Shown piece by piece: positions 47,357 to 55,556 of a DNA stretch of 64,000 bases (positions are counted from its first letter, which is position 1; each line of letters begins with the position of its first letter). The position numbers and the translations under genes are program-made. Source of the DNA: Streptomyces malaysiensis subsp. samsunensis. Lineage in GTDB: Bacteria > Actinomycetota > Actinomycetes > Streptomycetales > Streptomycetaceae. Location of the stretch: NCBI RefSeq assembly GCF_024519315.1, contig NZ_JANIIC010000007.1:124001-188000 (forward strand), read 5' to 3'. Below the pieces are notes generated by a model, which had not been told where the DNA came from, ran no database searches, and was given only the letters and a program-made list of their open reading frames with translations.

Positions 47357-48376
47357 ATGGACACCACGCCGGAGTCGCCGCAGCCGCAGTCGCAGTCGTC
47401 CGCACGGGCGCCGGGGGCCGAGCCGGAGGGCCCGGAAAGCTCGGGACCCGCCGCGCCCGCCGCGCCCTCTGAGCGCGCTGAGCCCGCCGCGCCCTCCGGA
47501 TCCTCCGAGGGCTCAGCGGGCTCGGAGGACTCAACGGGCCCCGACCGCCCGGAGCCTCCGCCCCGCCCTGCCTACGATCCGCCGCCCGCGCACGCTCCGC
47601 GTGCCCCCTGGGCCGACGGGATCCGCTTCGCCTTCGGCACGCTCACGGTGCTGCCCATACGCGGCACGCGCTGGGACCGGGAGGCGGCGCACGCGGGGAT
47701 GCTGTGCGCTCCACTGGCCGGGCTGACCGTGGGGCTGTGCGCGGCGGCGGTGGGCGGGGTGTTGCTGTTCCTCGGCGGTGGGGCGCTGCTGGCGGCCGTC
47801 GCCACCGCCGCGATACCCGCCGTACTGACCCGCGGCCTCCACCTCGACGGGCTCGCCGACACCGCGGACGGGCTCGGCAGCGGCAAACCCGCCGAGGACG
47901 CGCTGCGCATCATGAAGCGGTCGGACATCGGGCCGTTCGGCGTGATCGCGCTGCTGTTCGTCCTGCTCGGCCAAGTGGCGGCCCTGGCCCAGCTCTACGG
48001 ACAGAGCTGGGCGCACGGCGCGGTCGGGGCGGCCGTGGCCGGTGTCACCGCGCGCTGCGCCCTGACACTCGCCGCCCGCGTGGGCGTTCCGGCGGCGCGG
48101 CCGGAGGGGCTGGGCGCGGCGGTCGCGGGCGCCGTGCCGTGGCGTTCCGCGGGTGTCGTGGCGGCGGTGACGGTGGTGGGCTGTGCGGTGGTGGCCGTCC
48201 CCTTCGGCCCGTACGCCGTCGTCCTGCACGCCTTCGCCGCCCTGGCCGCACTGGCGGCCGCCGAACTCCTCCTGCACCACTGCCGCCGCCGTCTCGGCGG
48301 GGTGACCGGCGATGTCTTCGGCGCGCTCGCGGAGACGGCCGCCACGGCCGCCCTGGTGGTCCTGACCTTCGGCTAG
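47357..48376 (+). CDS. cobS: Adenosylcobinamide-GDP ribazoletransferase (cobalamin synthase)
   Basis: 339 residues. The integral membrane enzyme joins adenosylcobinamide-GDP with alpha-ribazole (or its phosphate) in the last steps of B12 synthesis. The family signature LTRGLHLDGLADTADGLGSGKPAEDALRIMKRSDIGPFGVIALL is intact, with about seven membrane helices. The first 80 residues are a disordered Pro/Ser/Glu-rich extension absent from most CobS proteins; a GTG further in could be a shorter start, but the ATG at 47357 is the only one with a plausible site. It ends 12 bases from the convergent cobT. Confidence 0.93.
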   Translation: MDTTPESPQPQSQSSARAPGAEPEGPESSGPAAPAAPSERAEPAAPSGSSEGSAGSEDSTGPDRPEPPPRPAYDPPPAHAPRAPWADGIRFAFGTLTVLPIRGTRWDREAAHAGMLCAPLAGLTVGLCAAAVGGVLLFLGGGALLAAVATAAIPAVLTRGLHLDGLADTADGLGSGKPAEDALRIMKRSDIGPFGVIALLFVLLGQVAALAQLYGQSWAHGAVGAAVAGVTARCALTLAARVGVPAARPEGLGAAVAGAVPWRSAGVVAAVTVVGCAVVAVPFGPYAVVLHAFAALAALAAAELLLHHCRRRLGGVTGDVFGALAETAATAALVVLTFG

Positions 48377-48388
48377 GGCCCTGGGCCC

Positions 48389-49474
48389 TTAGCCGCCGCT
48401 CTCGTCGCCTTCGTTGCCCCCGTTGCCCTCGTCGCGCTCCGGGAGCTCGGCGTGCAGGGCGGCGGCCGCCTGCACCAGCGGCAGGGCGAGCAGCGCGCCC
48501 GTGCCCTCGCCGACCGTGACGCCCTGGTCGAGCAGCGGGGTGAGGGCGATGCGGTCCAGTGCCTTCTCCTGCCCCGGTTCGCCGCTGGCCTGACCGGCCA
48601 GCCACCAGTCCGGGGCCCGGAACGCCACCCGCTGAGCGACCAGCGCACAGGCCGCCGAGACCACGCCGTCCAGGATCACGGGGGTGCGGCGCACCGCGCT
48701 CTGCAACAGGAAGCCGGTGATCGCGGCGAGATCGGCACCGCCGACGGTGGCCAGCAGCTGGAGCTGATCGCCCAGCACCGGGCGGGCCCGGCGCAGCCCG
48801 TCACGGATCGCGGCGCATTTACGCATCCAGGCGAGGTCGTCGATGGCGGCCCCGCCACGGCCGGTGACCACGGAGGCGTCCGTACCGCACAGCGCGGCGA
48901 TCAGCGTCGCGGCTGCGGTTGTGCCGCCGACGCTGAGGTCACCGAGGACGAGGAGGTCCGTACCGGAGTCCGCCTCCTCGTCGGCGATGGCCATCCCGGT
49001 ACGGAAGGCCCGCTCGGCCTCGTCCAGGGTGAGCGCGTCCTCGACGTCCAGCCGGCCGGACGCTCGGCGTACGCGGTGGCGGGTGACGTCCTCCGGGAGC
49101 TCCTCGGGGTCGCAGTCCAGCGCCATGTCGATGACGCGGACGGGCGTGCCGAGACGGGCGGCGAGGATGGCGGCCGGGCTTTCACCGTCGAGCACGGCGC
49201 GGACCAGACGGTGGGTGCTCCTGGCGGGGCGGGCGGAGACGCCGAGGTCGGAGACGCCGTGGTCGCCCGCGAAGAGGATGGCTCGGGGCTGCTCGATGGG
49301 CTTGACCGGCACCCGCTGCTGCGCGGCGGCCAGCCACTCACCCAGCTCGTCCAGCCGCCCGAGCGCACCAGGCGGCAGCGCGAGCCGCTCACGGCGCTCC
49401 TCGGCGTCACGCCGGATGCCCCCGTCGGGGCGCTCGATCAGGTCGACGAAGTCATCGAGATTGAGAGCACTCAC
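48389..49474 (-). CDS. cobT: Nicotinate-nucleotide-dimethylbenzimidazole phosphoribosyltransferase
   Basis: 361 residues. It makes alpha-ribazole phosphate for the lower ligand of B12. Motifs visible: LPPGALGRLDELGEWLAAAQ at the N-terminus, AILFAGDHGVSDLGVSA, DLLVLGDLSVGGTTAAATLIAALCG and the catalytic Glu context LTPLLDQGVTVGEGTGALLALPLVQAA. The GTG at 49474 starts VSALNLDDF, matching the usual N-terminus. The upstream gene on the strand is the CobU fusion, but 1.2 kb of repeats separates them, so they are unlikely to share one transcript unless it crosses the array. Confidence 0.95.
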   Translation of the reverse strand: MSALNLDDFVDLIERPDGGIRRDAEERRERLALPPGALGRLDELGEWLAAAQQRVPVKPIEQPRAILFAGDHGVSDLGVSARPARSTHRLVRAVLDGESPAAILAARLGTPVRVIDMALDCDPEELPEDVTRHRVRRASGRLDVEDALTLDEAERAFRTGMAIADEEADSGTDLLVLGDLSVGGTTAAATLIAALCGTDASVVTGRGGAAIDDLAWMRKCAAIRDGLRRARPVLGDQLQLLATVGGADLAAITGFLLQSAVRRTPVILDGVVSAACALVAQRVAFRAPDWWLAGQASGEPGQEKALDRIALTPLLDQGVTVGEGTGALLALPLVQAAAALHAELPERDEGNGGNEGDESGG

Positions 49475-49508
49475 CTGCCGAACCCTACCGGTGGTCCCCG
49501 ACGCGCTG

Positions 49509-49573
49509 CGCGGCTCCGTCGAGCGCGGCTTCCGTCCAGCGCCTCCGGCGCGATTGTGCAGCGCGGCAGGGGG
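49509..49573 (-). repeat. Repeat array unit L1 (inverted orientation)
   Basis: This is a diverged inverted copy of the array unit (GCGCGGCTCCGTCGAGCGCG ... GCGCCTCCGGCGC ... GCAGCGCGGCAGGGGG). It mirrors the right-hand units at 50176-50630. Confidence 0.75.
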
Positions 49574-49770
49574 CGACGGGCGCGGATGCGTTGCGCCCGC
49601 CGGGCCGGTGGGGCGGGTCCCGCTGACGGCTCCGGTGCGCGGGGCGGGGCCAGTTGCCGGGCTGCCGGCGGGATGGGGCGGGGCGGTCGGCCGTGCGTGG
49701 CTCGGGTCCGCCGAACCGGGCCACTGGCCGCGCGGAGCTGCGCCGGGCTGGGCGGGGCCACGACGGGTCG

Positions 49771-49835
49771 CGCGGCTCCGTTGAGTGCGGCTTTCGTCTC
49801 GCGCCTTCGGCGCATTTGAGCAGCGGGGCAGGGGG
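49771..49835 (-). repeat. Repeat array unit L2 (inverted orientation)
   Basis: CGCGGCTCCGTTGAGTGCGG ... CGCGCCTTCGGCGCATTTGA GCAGCGGGGCAGGGGG is the reverse complement of the core of units R2 and R3, with high identity. It lies about 160 bases left of the central hairpin. Confidence 0.85.
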
Positions 49836-49958
49836 TGGCGGGTGAGGCCAGGTTGCCGGGTGCCGGGTTGGTGGGGGCTTGCGGCCGTGGCGGCTTCTCG
49901 TGTTGGTGGCCGAGGGCCATCCGGGCTGCGGGTCGGTGGGGCCCAAGTCGGCCTCTCC

Positions 49959-50026
49959 GGGTACCCCTGCAAAAAACGTTTGATCTGAAGCAACTAATTT
50001 GTCAAACGTTTTCGCAGGGGGTACCC
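49959..50026. repeat. AT-rich hairpin at the centre of the repeat array
   Basis: The left arm 49959-49983 (GGGTACCCCTGC, six A, CGTTTGA) and right arm 50002-50026 (TCAAACGTTTTCGCAGGGGG, TACCC) pair almost perfectly around an 18-base AT-rich loop (TCTGAAGCAACTAATTTG). The base composition is far from the surrounding 72% GC. No gene ends nearby in either direction, so it is not an ordinary terminator. Confidence 0.85.
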
Positions 50027-50049
50027 CGACCCCCTGCGATTCGGCGGTC

Positions 50050-50640
50050 CGGCGGCCCAGGACCCATGGCCCGCAGTCCGGGTTGGTCCTTGGCTGCCGA
50101 TGAGGGATGCCGCCACCGGCGCGTACCCCCGCCGCCCCGGCACCCGGCGGTGGCGCCGCGCCCGCCATCCCCCGGCTCCGCTGCTCAATTGCGCCGAAGG
50201 CGCGAGACGAAGGCCGCACCTGATCGAGCCGAGTAGCCCCGCGCGGCCAGGGACCCACGGGCCCGCAGTCCGGGTTGGTCCTTGGCTGTCGATGGGGGAT
50301 GCCGCCACCGGCGCAAGCCACCGCCGCCCCGGCGCTCGGCGGCGGTGCCGCACCTGTCACCCCCTTGCTCCGCTGCTCAAATGCGCCGAAGGCGCGAGAT
50401 GGCGATGCACCCGACCGAGCTGAGTAGTCCCGCGCGGCGGGGGACCGATGGCCCGCAGTCCGGATGGGGCCTTGGCTGCCGATGAGGGATGCCGTCACCG
50501 GCGCGTACCCCCACCGTCCCGGCGCTCGGCGGCGGTGCTGCGCCCGCCATCCCCCTGCTCCGCTGCTCAAATGCGCCGAAGGTGCGAGATGAAAGCCGCA
50601 CTCAGCCGAGCCGAGCAGTCCCGCGCGGCCCCGGACCCGG
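50050..50640 (+). repeat. Three tandem repeat units of about 191 bases (R1-R3)
   Basis: Three units each contain GGCCCGCAGTCCGGGTTGG or a variant, CTTGGCTGCCGATGAGGGAT, GCCGCCACCGGCGC, then CTCCGCTGCTCAAATGCGCC GAAGGCGCGAGA and CCGCGCGGC. The GCGCCGAAGG cores lie at 50191, 50383 and 50573, giving spacings of 192 and 190 bases. Units L1 and L2 on the left of the hairpin are inverted copies. Together with the hairpin they fill the 1.2-kb gene-free interval 49475-50708. Confidence 0.88.
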
Positions 50641-50708
50641 GTCAGCCCGGCTCGGGGCGTCCGGGGCCCGGCTGGGCCGACCCGGGCCCAGCCCAGCCTC
50701 AACCCAGA

Positions 50709-51908
50709 TCAGCCGCGTAGCGGCATCGGCTGACCCGCCACCACCAACAACACCTGCTCACACTCATCCGCGAACCCCGCGTTCAACCGCCCCAGTTCAT
50801 CGCGGAAGCGACGACCGGCGGCGGTCGCGGGAACGACCCCCGCGCCGACCTCGTTGCTCACCGCCACCACCGTGCGGCTCGTGGCGCGGACCGCCGCGAC
50901 GAGGGCGGACACCCGCTCGCGGAGGGCGCGTTCGCCGCCGTGTGCCCACTTCTCGTCGTCCCAGGCGCTCACGGAGTCCATCGCGTCGGTGAGCCACAGC
51001 GCCAGGCAGTCGATGAGCAGCGGTGGGCCGTCCTCGGCGAGCAGCGGTGCCAGATCGCAGGTCTCGGTGGTGCGCCAGGAGCCGGGGCGGCGCTCGCGGT
51101 GGGCGGCGACGCGGGCGGCCCACTCGGGGTCGCCCGCGCGGGTGCCGCCCGTCGCGACGTACAGGACGTCGGGGAACGCGGCCAGCCGCCGTTCCGCCTC
51201 GAGGGACTTACCGGACCTGGCACCGCCCAGCACCAGCGTGCGGCGCGGCAGATCCGGCACCGCGTGGTATTCGCCGACGATCAGCGTCCGCCCGTCCGGC
51301 ACCGCCCGCGCCCCCGCCGTGGCCAGCCGGCGGTGCAGCTCCCGGCCGGGCGGGACGGTGTGGTCGAGGTGGACGGCCAGGACATCGGTGGTGGCGCCCA
51401 CGGCGCCCGACGCGCGCAGGGCCGCCAGGGCGTCGGGGCGGCCCAGTACGTCGAGCAGCACCATGTCGTACGGCTCGGCCGGATCGGGGAGTCCGGCCGC
51501 GCCGCCGCCCGGCGGGAGGTACAGCAGCCGGGTGCCGTCGGGGCCGGTGACCTCGTAGCCGGTACCGGGGGAGTCCAGCGCGACCGCCCGCACCCGGTGG
51601 CCGCTGATCAGGGACAGCGTGCGGCCGTCCGGCACCCGCCCCGGCGCCGGCAGCCCGGCCGGGAACTCGACGGCCGGACCGGCGTGCGGATGGGAGAGCA
51701 GCACCTGCCGGACGCCGATCAGCGAATACCCGGCCCGCGCGGCGGCGAACGCGGCCCCCGGGGTGAGATCGATCAGCAGCGCCCCATCGATCAGCAGCGA
51801 GGTGGCGGCCCGCGCCTCCTCGCCGACGGCGGCGGCACAGGAGGCGCAGGGGCAGCCATGGCGCGGCAGCCCGTCGGGGGCCCCGGTGCCCAGAAGAGTG
51901 AGTTCCAC
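50709..51908 (-). CDS. cobU: CobU fused to an N-terminal metallo-beta-lactamase-like domain
   Basis: 399 residues. The C-terminal 175 residues are a bifunctional adenosylcobinamide kinase/guanylyltransferase: P-loop LVLGGARSGKS at 226-236, then WAARVAAHRERRPGSWRTTET, LIDCLALWLTD and VVAVSNEVGAGVVP, all normal for CobU/CobP. The N-terminal 215 residues resemble PhnP-type metallo-beta-lactamase proteins (LTLLGTGAPDGLPRHGCPCASC), but only HPH of the HxHxDH metal motif remains (LSHPHAGPA), so the domain is probably not a hydrolase. The GTG at 51908 follows CGGGGC. It works with CobS and CobT in nucleotide-loop assembly. Confidence 0.92.
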   Translation of the reverse strand: MELTLLGTGAPDGLPRHGCPCASCAAAVGEEARAATSLLIDGALLIDLTPGAAFAAARAGYSLIGVRQVLLSHPHAGPAVEFPAGLPAPGRVPDGRTLSLISGHRVRAVALDSPGTGYEVTGPDGTRLLYLPPGGGAAGLPDPAEPYDMVLLDVLGRPDALAALRASGAVGATTDVLAVHLDHTVPPGRELHRRLATAGARAVPDGRTLIVGEYHAVPDLPRRTLVLGGARSGKSLEAERRLAAFPDVLYVATGGTRAGDPEWAARVAAHRERRPGSWRTTETCDLAPLLAEDGPPLLIDCLALWLTDAMDSVSAWDDEKWAHGGERALRERVSALVAAVRATSRTVVAVSNEVGAGVVPATAAGRRFRDELGRLNAGFADECEQVLLVVAGQPMPLRG

Positions 51909-52048
51909 GCCCCGATCGTCTCGCGTCCGTTCCCACGGGTCGCGCGGGGCCACCCCGTACGGAGTGATCAGTCACCTAGGCTGCGGGCAGACATCACCTG
52001 TGGACCGGCGGGTATCACCTGTGGGCCGGCGGGATGGAGGAGGCTGGA

Positions 52049-52252
52049 ATGGCGTGGACATGGCGGTTCGAGAAGTCCGACGGGACGGAGACGAAGCCCG
52101 CGGTGCAGCCGGAGGAGTTCCCGACCCAGGGGGACGCGGAGTCGTGGATCGGTGAGGAGTGGCGGGAGCTCCTCGAAGGAGGCGCGGAACAGGTGACGCT
52201 GTTCGAGGACGGTACGAAGATCTACGGTCCGATGAGTCTGCAAGCCGAATAG
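52049..52252 (+). CDS. Small conserved hypothetical protein, 67 residues
   Basis: Sequence AWTWRFEKSDGTETKPAVQP, then TQGDAESWIGEEWRELLEGG and VTLFEDGTKIYGPMSL. An acidic, Trp-rich, soluble small protein of a type I remember as widespread in streptomycetes. The ATG at 52049 was chosen over 52034 because GGAGGAGG lies at the right distance. It is divergent from the CobU fusion. Function unknown. Confidence 0.8.
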   Translation: MAWTWRFEKSDGTETKPAVQPEEFPTQGDAESWIGEEWRELLEGGAEQVTLFEDGTKIYGPMSLQAE

Positions 52253-52384
52253 ACAAAGCGCCCAGGAAACACGCACGCCGCGTAGCGCATACGCGGTGAG
52301 CGGGGCACCCGCCCGGTGGGGCCTACGAACGAGATGAGTCGGCATGCGCCCCGGGGGCGCGCTCAGCCGAACACGCCGGGCACT

Positions 52385-52428
52385 GCCGTACAGGGCGCGC
52401 GCCGAGCCGGGCGCGCGCCCTGTACGGC
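52385..52428. terminator. Large perfect palindrome (19-base arms)
   Basis: GCCGTACAGGGCGCGCGCC pairs perfectly with GGCGCGCGCCCTGTACGGC around a 6-base loop. It lies between the convergent 67-residue protein gene and the methyltransferase gene, 130-220 bases from each stop. The rest of the 394-base spacer 52253-52646 shows only GC-rich degenerate repeats. Confidence 0.75.
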
Positions 52429-52646
52429 GCGATGGGCCGGGCGCTCGCCCGGCTCGACGCGATGGGTCGGTGGGCCGGTGGGCCTCCCACCTCAGATCTG
52501 CGCTGCTCGCGCATGCCGGGCCGTACGGGGCGGCCCGGCACGGGGCGGCGATCCTCACCGGCTAGTACGGGCGGCGGTTCCCACCGGTCCGTCGGGGTGG
52601 CGGTCCCACCGCCACCCCGCCGCCGGATCAGCCACGCACCCCCGCG

Positions 52647-53489
52647 TCAGCCGCGCACCCCGCACATATGCAGCAGCGCCGCCACCGCGCGATACGGATC
52701 CGTGCGCCCCGCCCGCTCCTCGGCCGCCAGCAGCCGCTCCCACTCCGGGGAACCGGGCGGCTCGGCGTCGTTCGGGGCAAGGTCGGTGAAGACCCGCACG
52801 CCGTACCAGGCGCGCAGCGGCGCGCCGATCGCGGTCAGGGTCTCGGTCAACTGCTCGCGCCGGTCGGCGCGCACCGGCAGCCCGATCCGGTTGATGTACG
52901 AGGGGGAGTCGAAGGCGGTCAGCGCCGTGTCCCAGTCCCCGGCCAGCCCCGCCCGCATCGCCAGCGCGTCACCGTTGCGCACCAGCAGCGACAGCAGTCC
53001 CCCGGGGGCCAGCACCCGGGCCAGCCCGGCGAGCAGCGGATCCGGTTCGGGTACGTACATCAGCACCCCGTGGCAGAGCACCACATCGAAGGTGCCCGGC
53101 AGGAAGTGCGCCCCGGTCTCCCGGCCGTCGCCCTCGAGCAGCCGTACGCGTCGCCGGATGCCCTCGGGCTCGTCGGCGAGCGCGGTGCGTGCCGCCTCCA
53201 GCATGGTGGGGTCGGACTCCAGTCCGGTGACCTCATGGCCCGCGCGGGCCAGCCGCAGGGACTGGGTGCCCTGGCCGACGCCCACGTCGAGCACCCGCAG
53301 CCGCCGCCCCACGGGGAAGCGTGCGGTGATCTGCTCATCGAGCTGGTGGGCGACCAGCGCCTGCCGGACGGTGTTCCGCAGCCCCCCGAGGCCGCTCAGC
53401 CAGTTACCCGCCCCGCCGGCGAACCGGGACGAGCCGGCAGAGCCGGAGACTCCGGGAGTACCAGAAGAACCGGAGGATTCGCCGCTCAG
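52647..53489 (-). CDS. SAM-dependent methyltransferase, apparent CTG start
   Basis: 280 residues. The class I methyltransferase motif I is RLRVLDVGVGQGTQSLRLARAG, followed by acidic motif LESDPTMLEAAR and motif GTFDVVLCHGVLMYVPEPDPLLAGLARVLAPGGLLSLLVRNGD, resembling SmtA/CmoA-like enzymes. No ATG, GTG or TTG occurs near the expected start. CTG at 53489 gives LSGESSGSSG, overlaps the DUF3043 stop as CTGA, and has GGAGAGCGG upstream. This looks like a coupled non-AUG start. The next in-frame ATG, at 53675, would place 62 residues inside the DUF3043 gene. Substrate unknown. Confidence 0.8.
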   Translation of the reverse strand: MSGESSGSSGTPGVSGSAGSSRFAGGAGNWLSGLGGLRNTVRQALVAHQLDEQITARFPVGRRLRVLDVGVGQGTQSLRLARAGHEVTGLESDPTMLEAARTALADEPEGIRRRVRLLEGDGRETGAHFLPGTFDVVLCHGVLMYVPEPDPLLAGLARVLAPGGLLSLLVRNGDALAMRAGLAGDWDTALTAFDSPSYINRIGLPVRADRREQLTETLTAIGAPLRAWYGVRVFTDLAPNDAEPPGSPEWERLLAAEERAGRTDPYRAVAALLHMCGVRG

Positions 53490-54082
53490 GGCCGCTCTCC
53501 GCGCTTGACCTGCGGCTTGGGCAGTCGCAGCCGGCGCATCTGGAGGGTGCGCATCAGCGCGTACGGCATGGCGCCGCGCAGATTCTCGTCGGGGAAGCGA
53601 TTCCGCAGCTGCCGCTTGAGCTGGAAGCCGAGAATGATGGAGTTGATCACGATCAGGACGATGACCACCATCCACAGCAGCAGCACATAGCTCTGCATGG
53701 CGCCGGCCCGGATCATGCTCAGCACGAGGATGACCACCGCGAGCGGCAGGAAGTACTCGGCGACGGAGAACCGCGAGTCCACGAAGTCGCGGGCGAAGCG
53801 CCGCACGGGACCCTTGTCGCGGGCGGGCAGATACCGCTCGTCACCGCCGGCCAGCGCCTCGCGCTGACGGGCCAGATCGGCGCGACGGGCCTCGCGCGCA
53901 CGCTTCGTGGCGTCCTTACGGTTGGCCGGCGTCTTCGCCAGGCTGCGGCGCTGGGACTGGGCCTCACTCCGCTTGGGAGTGGGGCGGCCCTTGGGCGCCT
54001 GCGGGTCACGGGTCTGCTGCGGCTGGTCCGCGGTCACCTTGGCGGTAGCGGCCTGCTCATCCTTGGAACGGCTTCGGAACAC
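53486..54082 (-). CDS. DUF3043 membrane protein
   Basis: 198 residues. A basic, disordered N-terminus (KGRPTPKRSEAQSQRRSLAKTPANRKDATKRAREARRADLARQREAL) is followed by DKGPVRRFARDFVDSRFSVAEYFLP and two membrane helices (VVILVLSMIRAG; VLLLWMVVIVLIVINSIILG), the DUF3043 pattern of actinobacteria. The GTG at 54082 (VFRSRSKDEQ) is preferred over TTG at 54091. It is coupled to the methyltransferase gene by a 4-base overlap. Function unknown. Confidence 0.9.
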   Translation of the reverse strand: MFRSRSKDEQAATAKVTADQPQQTRDPQAPKGRPTPKRSEAQSQRRSLAKTPANRKDATKRAREARRADLARQREALAGGDERYLPARDKGPVRRFARDFVDSRFSVAEYFLPLAVVILVLSMIRAGAMQSYVLLLWMVVIVLIVINSIILGFQLKRQLRNRFPDENLRGAMPYALMRTLQMRRLRLPKPQVKRGERP

Positions 54083-54333
54083 AAGGCCCAAGGGTACGGG
54101 GTGCGGGGTGTGCGCCCCAGCCTCAGGGGGAACGATCGGGCAACGGAGTCCCGCCCTAATCGGGACACAGGGGGGCGCACTCCTCCCTGCGCCGGAGGCT
54201 CCTACCGCCCTGATCGTCCTGGAGGAGGAGCGCGAGCGGGCTCGAACAGTGCGGTAATGGAAGCAGGCCCCGTAGGCTGGGTCTGTTGGAGTGCCGGAGT
54301 CATACGTCCGTCAGAAGGGGGCGCGCGAGGCCC

Positions 54334-55122
54334 ATGAGCGGTGTCATGAAGCGTATGGGGATGATCTTCCGCGCGAAGGCCAACAAGGCCCTGGACCGGG
54401 CCGAGGACCCGCGCGAAACCCTTGACTACTCGTACCAGAAGCAGCTTGAGCTGCTCCAGAAGGTGCGCCGCGGCGTCGCCGACGTGGCGACTTCGCGCAA
54501 GCGCCTGGAGCTCCAGCTCAACCAGTTGCAGGGCCAGTCCACCAAGCTGGAGGACCAGGGCCGCAAGGCGCTCGCGCTCGGCCGGGAGGACCTGGCCCGC
54601 GAGGCGCTGTCCCGCCGCGCCGCGCTACAGCAGCAGGTCACCGACCTGGAGACGCAGCACCAGACGCTCCAGGGCGAGGAGGAGAAGCTGACCCTGGCCG
54701 CCCAGCGGCTCCAGGCGAAGGTCGACGCCTTCCGCACGCGCAAGGAGACCATCAAGGCCACCTACACCGCGGCCCAGGCGCAGACCCGGATCGGCGAGGC
54801 GTTCTCCGGCATCTCCGAGGAGATGGGCGATGTCGGCATGGCGATCCAGCGTGCCGAGGACAAGACGGCGCAGCTCCAGGCCCGCGCGGGCGCGATCGAC
54901 GAGCTGCTGGCCTCCGGCGCCCTGGACGACCAGTCCGGGATGGCCACCAAGGACGACATCGCGGCCGAGCTCGACCGGATCTCCGGCGGCACGGACGTGG
55001 AGCTGGAGCTTCAGCGGATGAAGGCCGAGCTGGCCGGCGGCAGCCCGCAGCAGGCGATCGAGGGCGGCAAGGCGGACGAGGGCCAGCAGTCCCAGACCCA
55101 GCACAAGTTCGACAAGCAGTAG
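54334..55122 (+). CDS. pspA: PspA/IM30-family membrane-stress protein
   Basis: 262 residues, almost entirely coiled coil. The N-terminal amphipathic helix (MKRMGMIFRAKANKALDRAEDPRETLDYSYQKQLELLQKVRRGVADVATSRKRLELQL) is typical of PspA/Vipp1, which assemble on damaged membranes. The C-terminal part (TDVELELQRMKAEL) and a Gln-rich tail are normal for actinobacterial members. ATGs at 54334 and 54346 are both possible; the first has GAGG at good distance. It is followed by the PspA-associated gene in an operon. Confidence 0.93.
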   Translation: MSGVMKRMGMIFRAKANKALDRAEDPRETLDYSYQKQLELLQKVRRGVADVATSRKRLELQLNQLQGQSTKLEDQGRKALALGREDLAREALSRRAALQQQVTDLETQHQTLQGEEEKLTLAAQRLQAKVDAFRTRKETIKATYTAAQAQTRIGEAFSGISEEMGDVGMAIQRAEDKTAQLQARAGAIDELLASGALDDQSGMATKDDIAAELDRISGGTDVELELQRMKAELAGGSPQQAIEGGKADEGQQSQTQHKFDKQ

Positions 55123-55165
55123 TTTCCCGCGCCCCCGCCTGGGCGAGGTCTCCAAGGAGGTCGTC

Positions 55166-55444
55166 ATGATCGTACGGATCATGGGGGAGGGCCAGGTGCG
55201 GGTGGCCGAGAGCCATCTGCCCGGACTGAACAGGCTGGACGACGAGCTGCTCGCCGAGATCGAGGGCGGCGATCACGAGGGCTTCCGGAAGACCTTGGGC
55301 GCGCTGCTGGACGCGGTGCGCTCGGCCGGTGAGCCCTTGCCCGACGACGCGCTCCAGCCGTCCGGGCTGATCCTCCCCGCCGCCGACGCGACCCTCGAGG
55401 AAGTCAAGGCGATGCTCAAGGACGACGGCCTCATTCCGGGCTAG
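55166..55444 (+). CDS. pspAA: PspA-associated protein (PspAA)
   Basis: 92 residues: [20 protein letters not shown], then LDDELLAEIEGGDHEGFRKT and LPDDALQPSGLILPAADATL. This is the PspAA domain protein that accompanies PspA in actinobacteria, thought to bind it. AAGGAGG lies just before the ATG. It is 43 bases downstream of pspA, the second gene of the operon. Confidence 0.9.
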   Translation: MIVRIMGEGQVRVAESHLPGLNRLDDELLAEIEGGDHEGFRKTLGALLDAVRSAGEPLPDDALQPSGLILPAADATLEEVKAMLKDDGLIPG

Positions 55445-55556
55445 TGCGGCGCGCCCCCGGATCACACTCCAGCACAGGCCGTGCCTCCCTTCACCGGCCG
55501 GGTCCGGGCCGCCCAGGAAGTCGGGCGGCCCGCCGCGGCCCTTACCGTTGGATCCC

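Noticed and set aside
49959..50026. Ordinary transcription terminator
   Set aside because: No gene ends within several hundred bases on either side in a suitable orientation, and the AT-rich arms are unlike the GC-rich terminators elsewhere in the window.
49475..50708. CRISPR-like regular repeats
   Set aside because: The spacing is about 191 bases with repeats almost as long as the period, units occur in both orientations, and no cas genes are present.
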